From the NCBI RefSeq assembly GCF_024741135.1, contig NZ_JANSUY010000013.1, forward strand, positions 1 through 64,000: a stretch of 64,000 bases of DNA. The letters are read 5' to 3'. This DNA is from Aquiflexum gelatinilyticum (lineage in GTDB: Bacteria; Bacteroidota; Bacteroidia; Cytophagales; Cyclobacteriaceae). A program made the translations under genes and the position numbers. Positions 36,651 to 45,042 of this stretch are shown one piece after another; the stretch's first letter is position 1; every line of letters begins with the position of its first letter. The notes beneath the pieces are model-generated. The model did not search any database and was not told where the DNA came from. It worked only from the letters and a program-made list of their open reading frames with translations.

Positions 36651-37247
36651 TTATTTTCCTAAAGCCTTGACTTCCTCATACCGAAAGCAGTCTATCAAAT
36701 GGTCGTTGACCAAGCCTGTGGCTTGCATATGAGCATATAATGTGGTGCTTCCCAAAAATTTGAACCCTTTTGATTTCATATCTTTGGAAAGTTTATCTGA
36801 AACAACAGTTGTGGCCGGCACTTGGGACAAAGATTTCAGTTGGTTTTGGACTGGCTTCCCGTTGACAAAATCCCAAATATAATTTCTGAAACTGCCGTGG
36901 GAAGCCTGAATTTCCATAAACCTTCTGGCATTGTTGATGGCAGCACGGATTTTCATCTCATTTCTAATGATGCCCGTATCTAATAATAATTCCTGGACAT
37001 ATCCATCGGGCAAATCTGCCACTATTTTATAATCGAATTCAGCAAAAGCTTTTCTGTACCCCTCTCTCTTTTTCAAAATAGTAGACCAACTCAATCCTGC
37101 CTGTGCGCTTTCCAATACCAAAAATTCGAATTGCTTTTGATCATCAAAAACCGGTACTCCCCATTCCTCATCATGGTACTTCACATAGTCTTCAAAACCA
37201 AGACACCATGGACAGCGAAATTTTCTTGCTTCTTGTTCTATAGGCAT
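36651..37247 (-). CDS. tag: DNA-3-methyladenine glycosylase I
   Basis: A 198-residue repair enzyme that removes 3-methyladenine. The N-terminus FRCPWCLGFEDYVKYHDEEWG holds the first zinc-binding Cys and the conserved YHDEEWG; zinc ligands near the C-terminus (LYAHMQATGLVNDHLIDCFR) with His residues fit the family. ATG at 37247 is preferred; the longer frame to 37304 runs into the tspO gene. It starts five bases after tspO and is the last gene of the DUF4286-tspO-tag operon. Confidence 0.93.
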   Translation of the reverse strand: MPIEQEARKFRCPWCLGFEDYVKYHDEEWGVPVFDDQKQFEFLVLESAQAGLSWSTILKKREGYRKAFAEFDYKIVADLPDGYVQELLLDTGIIRNEMKIRAAINNARRFMEIQASHGSFRNYIWDFVNGKPVQNQLKSLSQVPATTVVSDKLSKDMKSKGFKFLGSTTLYAHMQATGLVNDHLIDCFRYEEVKALGK

Positions 37248-37252
37248 AGCTT

Positions 37253-37717
37253 TTAATTTAAATACCAAATTGATGCGTTTAGCGCTGTCGCAAAACTCAC
37301 CCACATCAGGTAAGGAATCATCAGATAGGCTGCAACTTTATTGATCGGAAAGAAAACCTTGATACAGACCAGAATCATCACCCAAAGTGGTACAATAACC
37401 ACCAATCCCAAAATAGGTGATTCCAAGCCGAAAAAAGCCGGAGACCAGATTCCATTGAGAAAGAGTTGGATCCCAAAAAGCCAAAGTGCGGTTTTCTTTA
37501 AGGAATGATCAGATTTCCAAATCAAAAACATGGCAATTCCCATCAACAAATAAAGTGTGGTCCACGCAGGTCCAAACAGCCAAGATGGTGGTGTAAAGGA
37601 AGGTTTGTTGATCGTCTGATACCAACTGCCAACAGAAGAAATGGTAACCAAAGCACCTAATCCTCCCGCAACCTGAGGCAAAACAATCGAAATAATCAAT
37701 TTGAGAGTATTGTTCAT
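37253..37717 (-). CDS. tspO: TspO/MBR family membrane protein
   Basis: A 154-residue membrane protein with five hydrophobic helices. The family signature W-x-F-G-P-A-W-T-x-L-Y is seen in SWLFGPAWTTLYLLMG, with KPSFTPPSW before it. TspO proteins bind porphyrins and cholesterol-like ligands and take part in light or redox stress responses in bacteria. It is between DUF4286 and tag, and the operon is divergent from the carotenoid locus, which fits a link to tetrapyrroles and light. Confidence 0.9.
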   Translation of the reverse strand: MNNTLKLIISIVLPQVAGGLGALVTISSVGSWYQTINKPSFTPPSWLFGPAWTTLYLLMGIAMFLIWKSDHSLKKTALWLFGIQLFLNGIWSPAFFGLESPILGLVVIVPLWVMILVCIKVFFPINKVAAYLMIPYLMWVSFATALNASIWYLN

Positions 37718-37719
37718 AG

Positions 37720-38025
37720 CTAATCTACTGTTTCGAGCAAAGTTCTGAATACCACAAAGCGATCTTTAAATTTCTCGTTTACATCCTCTTGAAGTTTGGA
37801 CGCAAATGTCATCTGGTATTCCAGTATTTTTTCCATACAGTCTGCGAAATATTGCACAGAATAATTGGTTGATCCATCCTCATTGTCATGCAGGATTTTA
37901 TAAAATCTGTTTTCCAAAAACATCCCTGTGGCCAATACGTCCGGAATATGCGTTTCTTTCATCCAAGCTACCCATTCTGCCTCAGATTCTTTTTCTATAT
38001 TGACGGTTACATTGTATAAGATCAT
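37720..38025 (-). CDS. DUF4286 family protein
   Basis: A 101-residue cytoplasmic protein. The start MILYNVTVNIE and the middle WVAWMKETHIPDVLATG recall the DUF4286 family, a ferredoxin-like fold without assigned function. It is the first gene of an operon with tspO, which starts two bases after its stop, and tag. Confidence 0.8.
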   Translation of the reverse strand: MILYNVTVNIEKESEAEWVAWMKETHIPDVLATGMFLENRFYKILHDNEDGSTNYSVQYFADCMEKILEYQMTFASKLQEDVNEKFKDRFVVFRTLLETVD

Positions 38026-38069
38026 AATTATTTACATTTATCTTTAATTTTGTATCATTCATTTACCAA

Positions 38070-38077
38070 CAAATATA
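38070..38077 (-). promoter_or_regulatory. Likely -7 element of the DUF4286-tspO-tag operon
   Basis: TATATTTG on the minus strand matches TAnnTTTG and lies 45 bases from the first ATG. A clear -33 element is not visible. Confidence 0.4.
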
Positions 38078-38126
38078 AGTTCATGTTGTTAATCACCCGT
38101 GAATAATCCAAAATCATTTCGGTACT

Positions 38127-38819
38127 ATGTCCCCTAGCCTTCTCAACAAAACAGAAAACCCAACCGTGATTGAGGCCATTAAAAAAATCCAAAACAATAA
38201 AATCACTCTTTTTAAAGGAATAATTTCCGCCTTTTACATCTCAGGAATAATTGGATTGTCTATTCCTATGGTAAGATCCTATTTTCAAATGATGACTCCA
38301 TTTACTTTGATTTTGAGTCTTGTCATCTTACTCCTGTTTCATTCCGGTTGGAATAAATCTTTTGGACTATTTGCAGTTTTGGCTATGGTCTTGGGCTATG
38401 GGTCTGAAGTAATGGGAATCCATACCGGTTTCCCTTTTGGGAATTATGAATATGGTCAAACCCTGGGATTTAAGCTTTTTGAAGTGCCTTTAGTCATTGG
38501 CGTAAACTGGCTGCTTCTTGTTTATCTGACAGGAAATTTATTTTCAAGTAATATAAAAAATGATTGGCTGGCTGCATGCTTGGCTGCCCTTGTGATGGTG
38601 GCCATAGATTTCTTCATTGAACCTGTGGCGATCAAACTGGATTTTTGGTCTTGGGAAGGAAATATCATTCCATTGTCCAATTATCTTGGTTGGCTAGGGG
38701 TTTCATTTATTATCCAGCTTCTTTATAGAAAATCTGATTTTCTCAAAGAAAACAAAATTTCCTCCTATTTATTGATCAATTTGGTGATGTTTTTTGCCAT
38801 ATTGACCTTTGTAGGTTAA
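38127..38819 (+). CDS. cruF: Carotenoid 1',2'-hydratase (CruF type)
   Basis: A 230-residue integral membrane protein with about seven spans. The motifs GSEVMGIHTGFPFGNYEYG and IEPVAIKLDFWSWEGNIIPLSNYLGW match the CruF/bisanhydrobacterioruberin hydratase family. Members add water to the psi end of carotenoids, giving a 1'-hydroxyl group. It is the first gene of a probable operon with crtZ and the CarH-like regulator. Confidence 0.85.
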   Translation: MSPSLLNKTENPTVIEAIKKIQNNKITLFKGIISAFYISGIIGLSIPMVRSYFQMMTPFTLILSLVILLLFHSGWNKSFGLFAVLAMVLGYGSEVMGIHTGFPFGNYEYGQTLGFKLFEVPLVIGVNWLLLVYLTGNLFSSNIKNDWLAACLAALVMVAIDFFIEPVAIKLDFWSWEGNIIPLSNYLGWLGVSFIIQLLYRKSDFLKENKISSYLLINLVMFFAILTFVG

Positions 38820-38858
38820 AAAAAAATCGCCGATAAACATTCTTATCTACTTTGAGTT

Positions 38859-39302
38859 ATGACACTGATGTACGCTGTATTATTTATATTGATCGGGTTT
38901 GCTATAATGGAATTTTCAGGATGGTTTATCCATAAATATATCATGCATGGTCCACTTTGGAACATCCATAAAACGCACCATGAGCCTTCAAAATCATTCT
39001 TTGAGCTCAATGACCTATTTTCATTACTATTTGGGAGCATTGCGATCCTTCTGATCTTTATTGGAGTGGATGGATTGGATTACCGGTTCTGGATAGGAGT
39101 TGGAATCAGTTTATATGGTGTGTTGTATTTTATCATTCATGACGTCCTTGTCCATAGAAGAGTAAAATGGTTTGAAAGACCAAAAAACAGCTTTTTGCTT
39201 GGAATATTCCGTGCACATCAGGCACATCATGCCACCAATAAAAAAAATGATGCTGTTTCATTCGGCTTATTTATAGTACCCAAAAAATACTTTAAACGCT
39301 AA
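38859..39302 (+). CDS. crtZ: Beta-carotene 3-hydroxylase (CrtZ / sterol desaturase superfamily)
   Basis: A 147-residue membrane di-iron hydroxylase. The histidine clusters of the family are seen: HKYIMHG and IHKTHHEP near 25-45, HDVLVHRR near 97, and RAHQAHHAT near 125. CrtZ adds a 3-hydroxyl to the beta ring of carotenoids. A second ATG at 38868 could be the start. It is followed six bases later by the CarH-like regulator. Confidence 0.88.
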   Translation: MTLMYAVLFILIGFAIMEFSGWFIHKYIMHGPLWNIHKTHHEPSKSFFELNDLFSLLFGSIAILLIFIGVDGLDYRFWIGVGISLYGVLYFIIHDVLVHRRVKWFERPKNSFLLGIFRAHQAHHATNKKNDAVSFGLFIVPKKYFKR

Positions 39303-39308
39303 AAAACT

Positions 39309-40205
39309 GTGAGTACTTATTCAATAAAAGATCTGGAACAACTGTCGGGCATCAAAGCCCACACTTTGCGTATTTGGGAACAGCGTTACAATTTGTTACA
39401 GCCCATGCGGACAGATACCAACATCAGGTTTTATGATGATGCAAGTCTCAAATTGATTCTCAATGTGGCTTTGTTAAATGACAACGGATATAAAATCAGC
39501 AAAATTGCCAACATGTCGGAAGCTGAAATGAGGGAGGAAGTTGTCAAACTCACTGAAAAAACCCTTACCCATGATGATCAAATCCACGCTCTAACCTTAT
39601 GCATGATCGAGATGGATGAGGAGAGATTTGAAAAAGTGCTTTCTACAAACATTTTGAAAATAGGTTTTGAGCAAACCATGCTCAATATTATCTATCCCTT
39701 TATGTCAAAGATCGGAGTGTTATGGCAGACAGGTGCCATCAATCCTGCACAAGAGCACTTTATGAGTAACCTGATCCGGCAGAAACTTATCGTCGCTATA
39801 GATGGCCAAATCTATAAAGGAGGAGGCAAAAAGTTTTTGCTGTATTTGCCTGAAGGTGAATGGCATGAAATATCAATACTTTTTGCGGCCTACCTTGTCA
39901 AATTAAAAGGGCATAAATTGATTTATTTGGGTCAAAATACCCCTGATGAAGATCTTCAAATCGTATATAGACTTCATCAACCTGAGTTTTTGATGACCGT
40001 CATCACCACTTCACCAAACAGCGAAGAAGTTCAGGATTACATTTACAGCATTTCAGAAAGGTTTAAAAATTCGGAAATCATTTTGTCGGGCTATCAAATA
40101 GTCGGTCAAGACCTTGATTTCCCCAAAAATGTCAGAGCGATGCATTATGCCAAACAGTTAAAAGAGTTTATGGAGGAAATGGATTTGGCACTTCAAGAAA
40201 AATAG
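39309..40205 (+). CDS. MerR-type regulator with B12-binding domain (CarH/LitR-like)
   Basis: A 298-residue regulator starting with GTG. It has a MerR DNA-binding domain (1-70; SIKDLEQLSGIKAHTLRIWEQRY), a four-helix bundle (about 80-165) with the motif W139-x9-E149-H150, and a Rossmann-type B12-binding domain (about 175-298) with E184-x-H186 where CarH has its lower cobalamin ligand in D/E-x-H-x2-G. In CarH proteins adenosylcobalamin lost under light makes the repressor leave DNA. The gene lies within the carotenoid locus, as expected for a light-dependent regulator. Whether it binds B12 is not proven by sequence alone. Confidence 0.85.
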   Translation: MSTYSIKDLEQLSGIKAHTLRIWEQRYNLLQPMRTDTNIRFYDDASLKLILNVALLNDNGYKISKIANMSEAEMREEVVKLTEKTLTHDDQIHALTLCMIEMDEERFEKVLSTNILKIGFEQTMLNIIYPFMSKIGVLWQTGAINPAQEHFMSNLIRQKLIVAIDGQIYKGGGKKFLLYLPEGEWHEISILFAAYLVKLKGHKLIYLGQNTPDEDLQIVYRLHQPEFLMTVITTSPNSEEVQDYIYSISERFKNSEIILSGYQIVGQDLDFPKNVRAMHYAKQLKEFMEEMDLALQEK

Positions 40206-40234
40206 TTTCATTTATTTTACAAAATATTAAACAA

Positions 40235-40266
40235 GGAGAGAATTACCATTCTCCCCTTTTTTTTTG
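40235..40266 (+). terminator. Terminator of the cruF-crtZ-regulator operon
   Basis: GGAGAGAAT pairs with ATTCTCCCC (one mismatch) around a 4-base loop, followed by a run of T at 40257-40265. Confidence 0.8.
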
Positions 40267-40330
40267 CCTTTATACTCATAAAATACCACTAATAGTTATA
40301 ATGGGGGTTTTTGAAAATTTACATTTAATT

Positions 40331-40408
40331 TTTGTTTAAACTTTTTTATTTTTTATTAGACAAAATACTTGACATTTGTTTAAGTTTTTATACCTTTGAT
40401 TAAACAAA
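40331..40408 (+). promoter_or_regulatory. Sigma-crtI operon promoter with three TTTGTTTAA boxes
   Basis: TTGACA (40369-40374) and TACCTTTG (40391-40398) form a promoter with a 16-base spacer. The 9-mer TTTGTTTAA occurs at 40331-40339 and 40375-40383 (44 bases apart, about four helical turns) and its reverse complement at 40400-40408. The last two form an inverted repeat with a 16-base spacer that encloses the -7 element. This is a candidate operator for the CarH-like regulator. Confidence 0.65.
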
Positions 40409-40420
40409 AAATAAAAAGCC

Positions 40421-40933
40421 ATGACGACTCTAGAATTCAGTTACTCGCTACAGAAGCTTTCCAGTTCTTTAAAGCCTTTTGCGTTAAAGTTGACCAGGGA
40501 CACAGATGATGCCAACGATCTTCTGCAGGATACCATGGTAAAGGCTTTTACCAACAAGGATAAATTCACAGAAGGAACAAATCTCAAGGCATGGCTTTAC
40601 ACGATTATGAAGAATACCTTCATTACCAATTACCAAAGAATGGTAAGAAGAGGTACCTTTGTTGACACAACAGATAATTTGCATTATCTTAATTCAGGTG
40701 ATGTTCTTGTCGAGAACGGAGCTTATGGAGACTTCGCGATGGATGACATCCAAGTTGCAATCGGAAACCTAGAAGATGTCTATAAGACACCATTTATGAT
40801 GCACTTCAGAGGTTTCAAATACCATGAGATTGCAGACAAATTGGAGATCCCGATCGGGACAGTTAAAAACAGAATACATATTGCGAGGAAACTACTAAAA
40901 GATGACTTGCATATGTACAAACATAGAAATTAA
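40421..40933 (+). CDS. ECF-type RNA polymerase sigma factor
   Basis: A 170-residue group IV sigma factor. Region 2 covers about 15-80 (DDANDLLQDTMVKAF and LKAWLYTIMKNTFI) and region 4 about 110-165 (FRGFKYHEIADKLEIPIGTVKNRI). No anti-sigma factor gene is seen next to it. Its stop codon overlaps the crtI start by one base (TAATG), so its production is coupled to that of the carotenoid enzyme. It may activate carotenoid or light-stress genes; direct targets are unknown. Confidence 0.88.
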   Translation: MTTLEFSYSLQKLSSSLKPFALKLTRDTDDANDLLQDTMVKAFTNKDKFTEGTNLKAWLYTIMKNTFITNYQRMVRRGTFVDTTDNLHYLNSGDVLVENGAYGDFAMDDIQVAIGNLEDVYKTPFMMHFRGFKYHEIADKLEIPIGTVKNRIHIARKLLKDDLHMYKHRN

Positions 40934-42417
40934 TGTCAAAAAACAAGAAAAATGTGGTGGTGATTGGTTCGGGTTTTGCCGGATTGTCCGCTGCCACACA
41001 CCTGGCAAATGCCGGATACCAAGTGACAATTTTAGAAAAAAATAATACCCCCGGGGGAAGAGCGAGACAGTTCGAATCCGAGGGTTTTGTTTTTGATATG
41101 GGTCCCAGCTGGTATTGGATGCCGGATGTCTTTGAAACTTACTTCGGATATTTTGGAAAAAAGGTCTCTGATTATTATGATCTGAAGCGCCTCAGCCCAT
41201 CCTACACCGTCGTCTTCGGGGAAAACGATTTCATGGAAATCCCTGCAAACCTGGAAGAATTCAAAGGCTTATTAGAGTCATTGGAACCGGGTGTGGGACC
41301 AAAACTGGATGAATTCCTGAAGCAGGCGGCATACAAGTACAAAGTGGGGATTGAGGATTTGGTCTATAAACCGAGCAGGTATCTGACCGAGTTTACCAAC
41401 CCCAAATTACTGATAGATGTAGTTCGGATGGATGTGTTTCAGTCAATGTCCAAACATGTCAGAAAGTTTTTCAAACATGAGAAAATCATCAGATTAATGG
41501 AATTCCCGGTTCTTTTTCTAGGAGGAACTGCAGACAATATTCCTGCACTCTACAGCCTGATGAATTATGCAGACATTGCTTTGGGCACTTGGTATCCTAT
41601 GGGAGGCATGTTCAAAATAGTGGAGGGCATGATCAGCTTGGCCGAAGAAAAAGGCGTGAAATTCCGGTTGGGCGCTGAGGTAGACCATATCAATGTCACC
41701 AATGGCATAGCCCGCAATGTGGTTTTGAAAAATGGTGAAAAGATCGAAACAGATATTCTGGTAGCTGGTGCAGATTATCATCATGTGGAGAATGTTTTGT
41801 TGGCTCCAGAATATAGAAACTATAATGAAGGTTATTGGGATAAGCGTGTCATGGCACCATCAAGCTTACTCTTCTACCTTGGCGTGGACAAGAAAATCGA
41901 AAACGTCACTCATCACTGCCTCTTTTTTGACGAACAAATGGGCCCGCATGCGGACGCCATTTATACTCATCCTAGATGGCCAGAAAAACCACTTTTTTAC
42001 CTTTCCGCTGCTTCCAAAACAGATCCAAGTGTAGCACCGAAGGGACAGGAAAACTTAGTGATATTGATTCCACTTGCACCAGACTTGGAAGATGGAGAGG
42101 AAGTAAGGGAAAAATATTACCACATGGTCATGGACAGACTTGAAAAGCTGACAGGACAGGAGATTCGGAGCCATGTCATTTTCAAGCGTTCATATGCGCA
42201 TAGTGATTTCAAATCAGACTACCATGCATTCAAAGGAAATGCTTATGGACTGGCAAACACCCTATTCCAGACTGCAATTTTGAAACCTTCTCTAAAAAAT
42301 AAAAAAGTCAAAAACATGTACTATACAGGACAGCTTACTGTTCCAGGACCTGGAGTCCCTCCAAGTTTGATTTCGGGCCATGTAGTCGCAAAAGAAGTTA
42401 TCAAAGAAAACAATTAG
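40933..42417 (+). CDS. crtI: Phytoene desaturase
   Basis: A 494-residue flavoprotein that desaturates phytoene to lycopene. The FAD-binding loop is G12-S-G-F-A-G17 with Glu35 at the end of the second strand, and GPSWYWMPDVFE plus the C-terminal VPGPGVPPSLISGH are typical of CrtI-type desaturases. It is coupled to the sigma factor gene upstream and followed 24 bases later by crtB. Confidence 0.95.
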   Translation: MSKNKKNVVVIGSGFAGLSAATHLANAGYQVTILEKNNTPGGRARQFESEGFVFDMGPSWYWMPDVFETYFGYFGKKVSDYYDLKRLSPSYTVVFGENDFMEIPANLEEFKGLLESLEPGVGPKLDEFLKQAAYKYKVGIEDLVYKPSRYLTEFTNPKLLIDVVRMDVFQSMSKHVRKFFKHEKIIRLMEFPVLFLGGTADNIPALYSLMNYADIALGTWYPMGGMFKIVEGMISLAEEKGVKFRLGAEVDHINVTNGIARNVVLKNGEKIETDILVAGADYHHVENVLLAPEYRNYNEGYWDKRVMAPSSLLFYLGVDKKIENVTHHCLFFDEQMGPHADAIYTHPRWPEKPLFYLSAASKTDPSVAPKGQENLVILIPLAPDLEDGEEVREKYYHMVMDRLEKLTGQEIRSHVIFKRSYAHSDFKSDYHAFKGNAYGLANTLFQTAILKPSLKNKKVKNMYYTGQLTVPGPGVPPSLISGHVVAKEVIKENN

Positions 42418-42441
42418 TAAATTAATTGCTATATTATAGGT

Positions 42442-43284
42442 ATGAATGCGAGGAGCCTTTTTGACAAAACTACTTTTGAATGCAGCAAATTGATTACCCA
42501 ACGATACAGCACTAGCTTTACATTGGGTATCAAAACATTGGATAAAAAATTTCATTTACCTATTTATGCGGTATATGGATTTGTCCGGTATGCTGATGAA
42601 ATCGTGGATACATTTCACGACAAAGACAAAAAAGCCCTCCTTGACAGGTTCAAAAGTGATGCTTACGAGGCAATCGATGAAAGAATAAGCCTAAACCCCG
42701 TATTGCATGCATTCCAATTAATTGTAAATGAATATAAGATCGATAAAGAATTGATTGAAGCTTTCCTGAGGAGTATGGAAATGGACTTGGACTTTAAAAC
42801 TTACAATGATTCAAAGTACCATGAATACATTTATGGTTCAGCAGAAGTAGTTGGTTTGATGTGCCTGAAGGTCTTTTGTGAAGGAGACAACAGCATGTAT
42901 GAAAGCCTCAAATCACCTGCCTGTAAGCTGGGTGCAGCTTTTCAAAAAGTCAATTTCCTTCGTGACATCAAAAGTGATTTTGAAGAAAGAGGAAGGGTGT
43001 ATTTTCCTGGGGTGGACTTTAATTCTTTTGATAAATCGACCAAACAACTTATTGAAGAGGATATTCAGAAAGATTTTGATGAGGCATTGGACGGTATCAG
43101 GAGATTGCCAAAAGGGGCCAAAATGGGAGTAAAGGTTGCTTATCTTTATTATCAAAAACTGTTCGACAAAATCAAAAGCTTACCTCCCGAGACTATAACC
43201 CAGGAGAGAATCAGGATTCCAAACAGCAGAAAATTGTCCCTGTTGCTGAGCACTTACTTTGGAACAAAACTTGGTTTCAACTGA
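42442..43284 (+). CDS. crtB: Phytoene synthase
   Basis: A 280-residue prenyl synthase that joins two geranylgeranyl diphosphates to phytoene. The two magnesium-binding motifs are D52-x3-D56 (YADEIVD) and D175-x3-D179 (FLRDIKSD). The usual QxxNxLRD context of the second motif reads QKVNFLRD. Length is typical. It lies directly after crtI in the same operon. Confidence 0.93.
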   Translation: MNARSLFDKTTFECSKLITQRYSTSFTLGIKTLDKKFHLPIYAVYGFVRYADEIVDTFHDKDKKALLDRFKSDAYEAIDERISLNPVLHAFQLIVNEYKIDKELIEAFLRSMEMDLDFKTYNDSKYHEYIYGSAEVVGLMCLKVFCEGDNSMYESLKSPACKLGAAFQKVNFLRDIKSDFEERGRVYFPGVDFNSFDKSTKQLIEEDIQKDFDEALDGIRRLPKGAKMGVKVAYLYYQKLFDKIKSLPPETITQERIRIPNSRKLSLLLSTYFGTKLGFN

Positions 43285-43377
43285 TCTCAGTTAATCTAAT
43301 ATAAGCAAAAAACAAGTCAATAGATTCAAGAGGATAAAAGCTTAAAAACAATTTACCAAGTCCTAAGTTACTTACCT

Positions 43378-44223
43378 ATGATGAACTTGAAAGTACAAAT
43401 CGACCAACATTCAGGCTTTTGTTTTGGAGTCGTCTATGCCATTGAAATGGCGGAGGAGGTTCTTGAAGAACAAGGTTATTTATATTGTTTGGGGGATATT
43501 GTGCACAATGATGAGGAAGTAAATAGACTGACAAAAAAAGGACTCAAAATCATAGATCATGATGAATTGAAAATTCTTTTTAATGAAAAGGTATTGATAA
43601 GGGCGCATGGTGAACCACCTTCTACATATGAACTTGCGATCAACAACAACCTTACATTGATCGATGCTAGCTGTCCAGTAGTGCTGAAACTTCAAAATCG
43701 CATCAAAAACTCATTTGACAAAGACGAAACGATCTATATCTACGGCAAACATGGCCATGCTGAAGTCATAGGACTTCTTGGGCAGACCAACAACAAGGCA
43801 GTGGTTTTTCAGGATATCAATGAACTTGATCTACCGTCGTTACCGAAAAACCTGACCTTATACAGTCAGACTACAAAAAGCACAGACAATTTTTATAAAA
43901 TAAACGAAGCTTTCAAAGAAAGCGGCATAGAGGTAAATACAAATGACACCATTTGCAGGCAGGTTTCTAACAGAGACAAAGAATTAAGGATATTTGCTGA
44001 GAAATTCGACAGGATTATTTTCGTCAGTGGAACCAAATCATCTAATGGAAAAGTCCTTTACAATGTTTGCAGGGAGAAAAACCCCAATACTTACTTTGTA
44101 TCAAATCCCGACCAAGTAGATATTTATTGGTTTACCGAAAATGAAACTGTGGGAATATGTGGAGCTACTTCCACCCCAATGTGGCTCATGGAACAAGTAA
44201 AAGAGAGAATAGAAACTTTTTAA
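43378..44223 (+). CDS. ispH: 4-hydroxy-3-methylbut-2-enyl diphosphate reductase
   Basis: A 281-residue iron-sulfur enzyme, the last step of the MEP isoprenoid pathway. The three cluster cysteines are Cys15 (GFCFGV), Cys99 (ASCPVV) and Cys193 (TICRQ); the catalytic Glu is in GKHGHAEV (about 123-130) and SQTTKS is near 163. It supplies IPP and DMAPP. It stands 93 bases after crtB and 24 before crtW, so precursor supply and carotenoid synthesis may share a transcript. The second ATG (43381) is an equally good start. Confidence 0.94.
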   Translation: MMNLKVQIDQHSGFCFGVVYAIEMAEEVLEEQGYLYCLGDIVHNDEEVNRLTKKGLKIIDHDELKILFNEKVLIRAHGEPPSTYELAINNNLTLIDASCPVVLKLQNRIKNSFDKDETIYIYGKHGHAEVIGLLGQTNNKAVVFQDINELDLPSLPKNLTLYSQTTKSTDNFYKINEAFKESGIEVNTNDTICRQVSNRDKELRIFAEKFDRIIFVSGTKSSNGKVLYNVCREKNPNTYFVSNPDQVDIYWFTENETVGICGATSTPMWLMEQVKERIETF

Positions 44224-44247
44224 GCCTTTCTTTCCTAAATTTACCGC

Positions 44248-44961
44248 GTGAATTACAAAGAAAAATCATCAAATTTGATTGGGAATACAGGTGTCATCAT
44301 CGCGGTATGCATTATTTCCTTTTGGTTTATCTCCTTGTATTTTCTCCTGAGTTTGGATATTTCATGGTCAAATCCATTGGTTTATCTGGGCATACTGATT
44401 CAAACCCACTTATATACAGGACTTTTTATTACCGCCCATGACGCAATGCACGGGATCGTGGCTGATAATAAAAAACTAAATCATAGCATTGGCTGGATTT
44501 CCGCAATTCTTTTTTCCTATAATTTTTATTGGAGACTATTTCCAAAACACCATGAACACCATCGGTTCGTAGCTACGGACAAAGATCCCGACTATCATCC
44601 TTCCGGCAAATTCCTGATCTGGTATTTGAGTTTTATAAGACAATATGTATCTGTCTGGCAGATACTTTTGATGGCAGTGACTTTCAATGTTTTAAAACTT
44701 TTTCTTCCCACGGAAAATCTGGTGGTATTTTGGATGATGCCTGCAGTACTTTCTACCCTACAACTTTTTTATTTTGGAACATTTCTGCCCCATATGGGAG
44801 AATCCGACAACAAGCATCATTCAAAAAGCCAATCAAAAAACCACTTTTGGGCTTTCCTATCCTGTTACTTTTTTGGTTACCACTATGAGCACCATGATTC
44901 TCCAGGAACACCGTGGTGGAGACTTTGGAAGATAAAAGAAGATCTCGAAAAAGGGGGTTAA
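44248..44961 (+). CDS. crtW: Beta-carotene ketolase (CrtW, fatty acid desaturase superfamily)
   Basis: A 237-residue membrane di-iron enzyme with GTG start. The histidine motifs are HDAMH (64-68), HHEHH (101-105) and HYEHH (near 213), with FGTFLPH and PWWRLW as in CrtW ketolases. It introduces a 4-keto group on a beta ring. It ends the crtI-crtB-ispH-crtW group. Confidence 0.88.
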   Translation: MNYKEKSSNLIGNTGVIIAVCIISFWFISLYFLLSLDISWSNPLVYLGILIQTHLYTGLFITAHDAMHGIVADNKKLNHSIGWISAILFSYNFYWRLFPKHHEHHRFVATDKDPDYHPSGKFLIWYLSFIRQYVSVWQILLMAVTFNVLKLFLPTENLVVFWMMPAVLSTLQLFYFGTFLPHMGESDNKHHSKSQSKNHFWAFLSCYFFGYHYEHHDSPGTPWWRLWKIKEDLEKGG

Positions 44962-45042
44962 TTTAACATTTATCAATTTTTTAAAATTATTTGAACAATC
45001 TTGACTAAAAACAGATTAGTACTTTGAAACTAATACCAGCAT

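Noticed and set aside
45001-45030. Promoter of the TonB-dependent receptor gene
   Set aside because: TTGAC and GTACTTTG are suggestive, but the -7 element does not fit TAnnTTTG, so it was not listed.
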